In this document: piece by piece, positions 6,040-7,164 of the stretch
Position numbering within the stretch: the first letter of the stretch is position 1
Layout of the letters: each line of letters opens with the position of its first letter
Assembly: GCA_014879435.1 (NCBI GenBank)
Contig: JACSSB010000336.1
Location: forward strand, 1-7,164
Source of the DNA: Phycisphaerales bacterium
GTDB lineage: Bacteria; Pseudomonadota; Gammaproteobacteria; Competibacterales; Competibacteraceae
Direction of reading: 5' to 3'
Length of the DNA: 7,164 nt
Translations under genes and position numbers: made by a program
The notes under the pieces: model-generated
The model's database searches: none
The model's input: only the letters and a program-made list of their open reading frames with translations
What the model was told of the DNA's origin: nothing

Positions 6040-6077
6040 AATCCGGTTGCTTCCTTATCTCAAATGGGGTGACGAGT
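6013..6077. repeat. Short direct repeat at the 5' end of the ene-reductase gene
   Basis: AAATGGGGTGAAGAGT (6013-6028, inside codons 4-9 of the gene) recurs as AAATGGGGTGACGAGT (6062-6077, upstream of it), 15 of 16 bases the same and 49 bp apart. The upstream copy would encode a similar L-V-T-P-F string, but out of frame with the gene. It may be the trace of a small duplication of the gene's start. Confidence 0.45.
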
Positions 6078-6257
6078 TTACTCTCTGAACGTGCATCAGA
6101 CGAATAGCACACGATCAATCTAGGTCTATTGGCTTCGTAGATGAAGTAGATTTCGACCCCGCTGGAAGAGGAAGATCGGGTCGCTTGACGGCTTCCAGGA
6201 GAAAGCCGAACATGGCTTTGGCCTCAGCGATAGGGCTTTCACGCTTCATCGGCAGAT
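6040..6257. other. Divergent intergenic region between ene-reductase and transporter genes
   Basis: These 218 bp must hold the promoters of both divergent genes, but I found no convincing -35/-10 pair for either. It contains the upstream copy of a 16-bp direct repeat (6062-6077) and a doubtful 44-codon minus-strand frame. No RNA gene or strong hairpin is evident. Confidence 0.4.
6115..6249 (-). CDS. Possible small hypothetical protein, 44 aa
   Basis: A short minus-strand frame between the two divergent genes encodes 44 residues, with an amphipathic Ala/Glu/Lys/Leu-rich helix (7-23), then a Pro-rich linker and a Ser/Thr/Lys tail. I do not recognise it. The frame stays open some codons upstream of the ATG into the transporter gene, and no Shine-Dalgarno is seen, so it could equally be the decayed 3' end of an older gene or a chance frame. 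It would begin only 8 nt from the transporter's start codon, on the opposite strand. Confidence 0.25.
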   Translation of the reverse strand: MKRESPIAEAKAMFGFLLEAVKRPDLPLPAGSKSTSSTKPIDLD

Positions 6258-7164
6258 ATGAATAACCGCTTACAGAGTACCGAGTTGAACAAGCATCAGA
6301 AGGGCGTCACTCAAGGCGCAAACAGTACCGTCGTTTCAAGGCCAGCAGCGATGGGGTTGTTGCTGCTGATCATCATTCTCTGGGGAGCGAACTGGTCGGT
6401 GATGAAAATCGGCCTGAACGCGATTCCACCGCTGACCTTCACTGCCATCCGCATGGTTTTGGGTGCGGGCATTCTGGCGATAGTGGCCGCCGCCATGGGC
6501 CAATTGCGTTTGCCGAGCCATCACGATTGGCCCATCGTCCTCAGCGTCGGCCTGATCCAGATGGGCGTATTCATGGCGTTGACTACCTTCGCGTTGCAAT
6601 TCGTCCCTGCTGGCCGTTCGGCCATATTGGCGTACACCACGCCATTGTGGGTTGTGCCCATCGCAGCCCTAGTGCTTCACGAGCACCTGTCTCCCCTCAA
6701 AAAAGGCGGTTTCCTGTTTGGACTGGGTGGGGTTGTCGTCCTGTTCAATCCACTAGGTTTCGATTGGACGGATCGCAACATCCTCATCGGCAACGGCCTC
6801 TTGTTGTTCGCCGCCTTACTTTGGGCCATTTTGATCGTACAAATCCGTAGCCATCGCTGGAAAGGTACCCCACTTTCTCTCGGTCCCTGGCAATTCGCCG
6901 TCGGTAGCGGCCTGCTGATTCCTTTGGCCTTGATGATAGAGGGGATTCGCCCCATCCATTGGTCCGCCGAGCTAGGTTGGGTGCTGTTCTATAACGGCCC
7001 GCTCGCAACCGCATTTTGCTTCTGGGCCATGCTCACTGTGAATCGGGCATTACCGGCCATTACTACATCGATTGGAGCGCTTGGAGTACCGGCCTTCGGC
7101 GTCCTGACCGCCGCTGTGGTATTGGGCGAACCGATTACCACTACCAATATTCTGGGGTTTTTAC
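6258..7164 (+). CDS. EamA-type DMT-family transporter, 3' end beyond window
   Basis: This is an inner-membrane drug/metabolite transporter; members export amino acids, metabolites or small toxic compounds, and the substrate cannot be told from sequence. The frame is open from 6258 to the window edge (302 codons) and lacks its stop, so only a short C-terminus is missing. Seen: about nine hydrophobic helices and the start of a tenth, with TM1 at 32-52 containing L-W-G-A-N-W, typical of EamA repeat 1. The helix around 118-141 has the A-Y-T-T-P-L-W motif near the end of the first repeat. A second repeat begins near 175 and ends with V-V-L-G-E-P (287-292), the usual EamA signature. The start may be the ATG at 6258 or, giving a shorter cytoplasmic tail, the ATG at 6351 preceded by AAGG. 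It diverges from the ene-reductase gene. Confidence 0.9.
   Translation, partial: MNNRLQSTELNKHQKGVTQGANSTVVSRPAAMGLLLLIIILWGANWSVMKIGLNAIPPLTFTAIRMVLGAGILAIVAAAMGQLRLPSHHDWPIVLSVGLIQMGVFMALTTFALQFVPAGRSAILAYTTPLWVVPIAALVLHEHLSPLKKGGFLFGLGGVVVLFNPLGFDWTDRNILIGNGLLLFAALLWAILIVQIRSHRWKGTPLSLGPWQFAVGSGLLIPLALMIEGIRPIHWSAELGWVLFYNGPLATAFCFWAMLTVNRALPAITTSIGALGVPAFGVLTAAVVLGEPITTTNILGFL

Noticed and set aside
1..7164. CRISPR array
   Set aside because: No regularly spaced direct repeats of 25-40 bp with unique spacers were found; the only repeats are the hairpin element, short palindromes and one 16-bp pair.

Overview
The window carries one end of a type III-A (Csm) CRISPR-Cas operon, a flavin ene-reductase gene and the start of a drug/metabolite transporter gene. 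Gene families point to a proteobacterium, probably gamma or beta: an NE0113-type CARF protein, a XenA-like ene-reductase, neisserial dRS3-like inverted repeats and an IS903-like insertion end. I cannot name the genus. No CRISPR array, cas1, cas2 or cas6 is present in this stretch.

Layout. At 1-69 lies what looks like the end of an IS5-family (IS903-group) insertion sequence, pointing out of the window. It cuts csm3 (51-383, minus) after about 104 native codons. Upstream on the minus strand come csm2 (405-848), cas10/csm1 (870-3407) and a CARF-domain csm6-type gene (3506-4672). The transcription order is csm6, cas10, csm2, csm3, with csm4 and csm5 expected beyond the IS. The gaps between cas10, csm2 and csm3 are only 21 nt and each gene has its own Shine-Dalgarno, which is typical of an operon. 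The intergenic stretch 4673-4920 holds a csm6 promoter candidate, a 12-bp perfect palindrome and a nested hairpin repeat. A XenA-like old yellow enzyme gene occupies 4921-6039 (minus). A divergent EamA-type transporter runs from 6258 off the right edge (plus strand).

How the CRISPR genes work together. Cas10 with Csm2, Csm3, Csm4 and Csm5 normally forms an RNA-guided complex. Csm3 cuts the bound target RNA, the Cas10 HD domain cuts ssDNA, and the Cas10 GGDD palm makes cyclic oligoadenylate, which CARF proteins sense. Here csm3 is broken and the Cas10 HD motif reads QD instead of HD, while the GGDD and zinc-ribbon motifs are intact. The locus therefore looks disabled or degrading, or reduced to its signalling branch.

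Most interesting signal. The palindrome GGCAAGCTTGCC occurs twice, exactly. One copy is about 70 bp upstream of csm6 and the other about 84 bp upstream of cas10, just after the csm6 stop. The CARF protein lacks an evident HEPN RNase motif, and its C-terminal half resembles an OmpR/PhoB-type winged helix. I infer, without proof, a cyclic-nucleotide-responsive regulator acting on these two sites.
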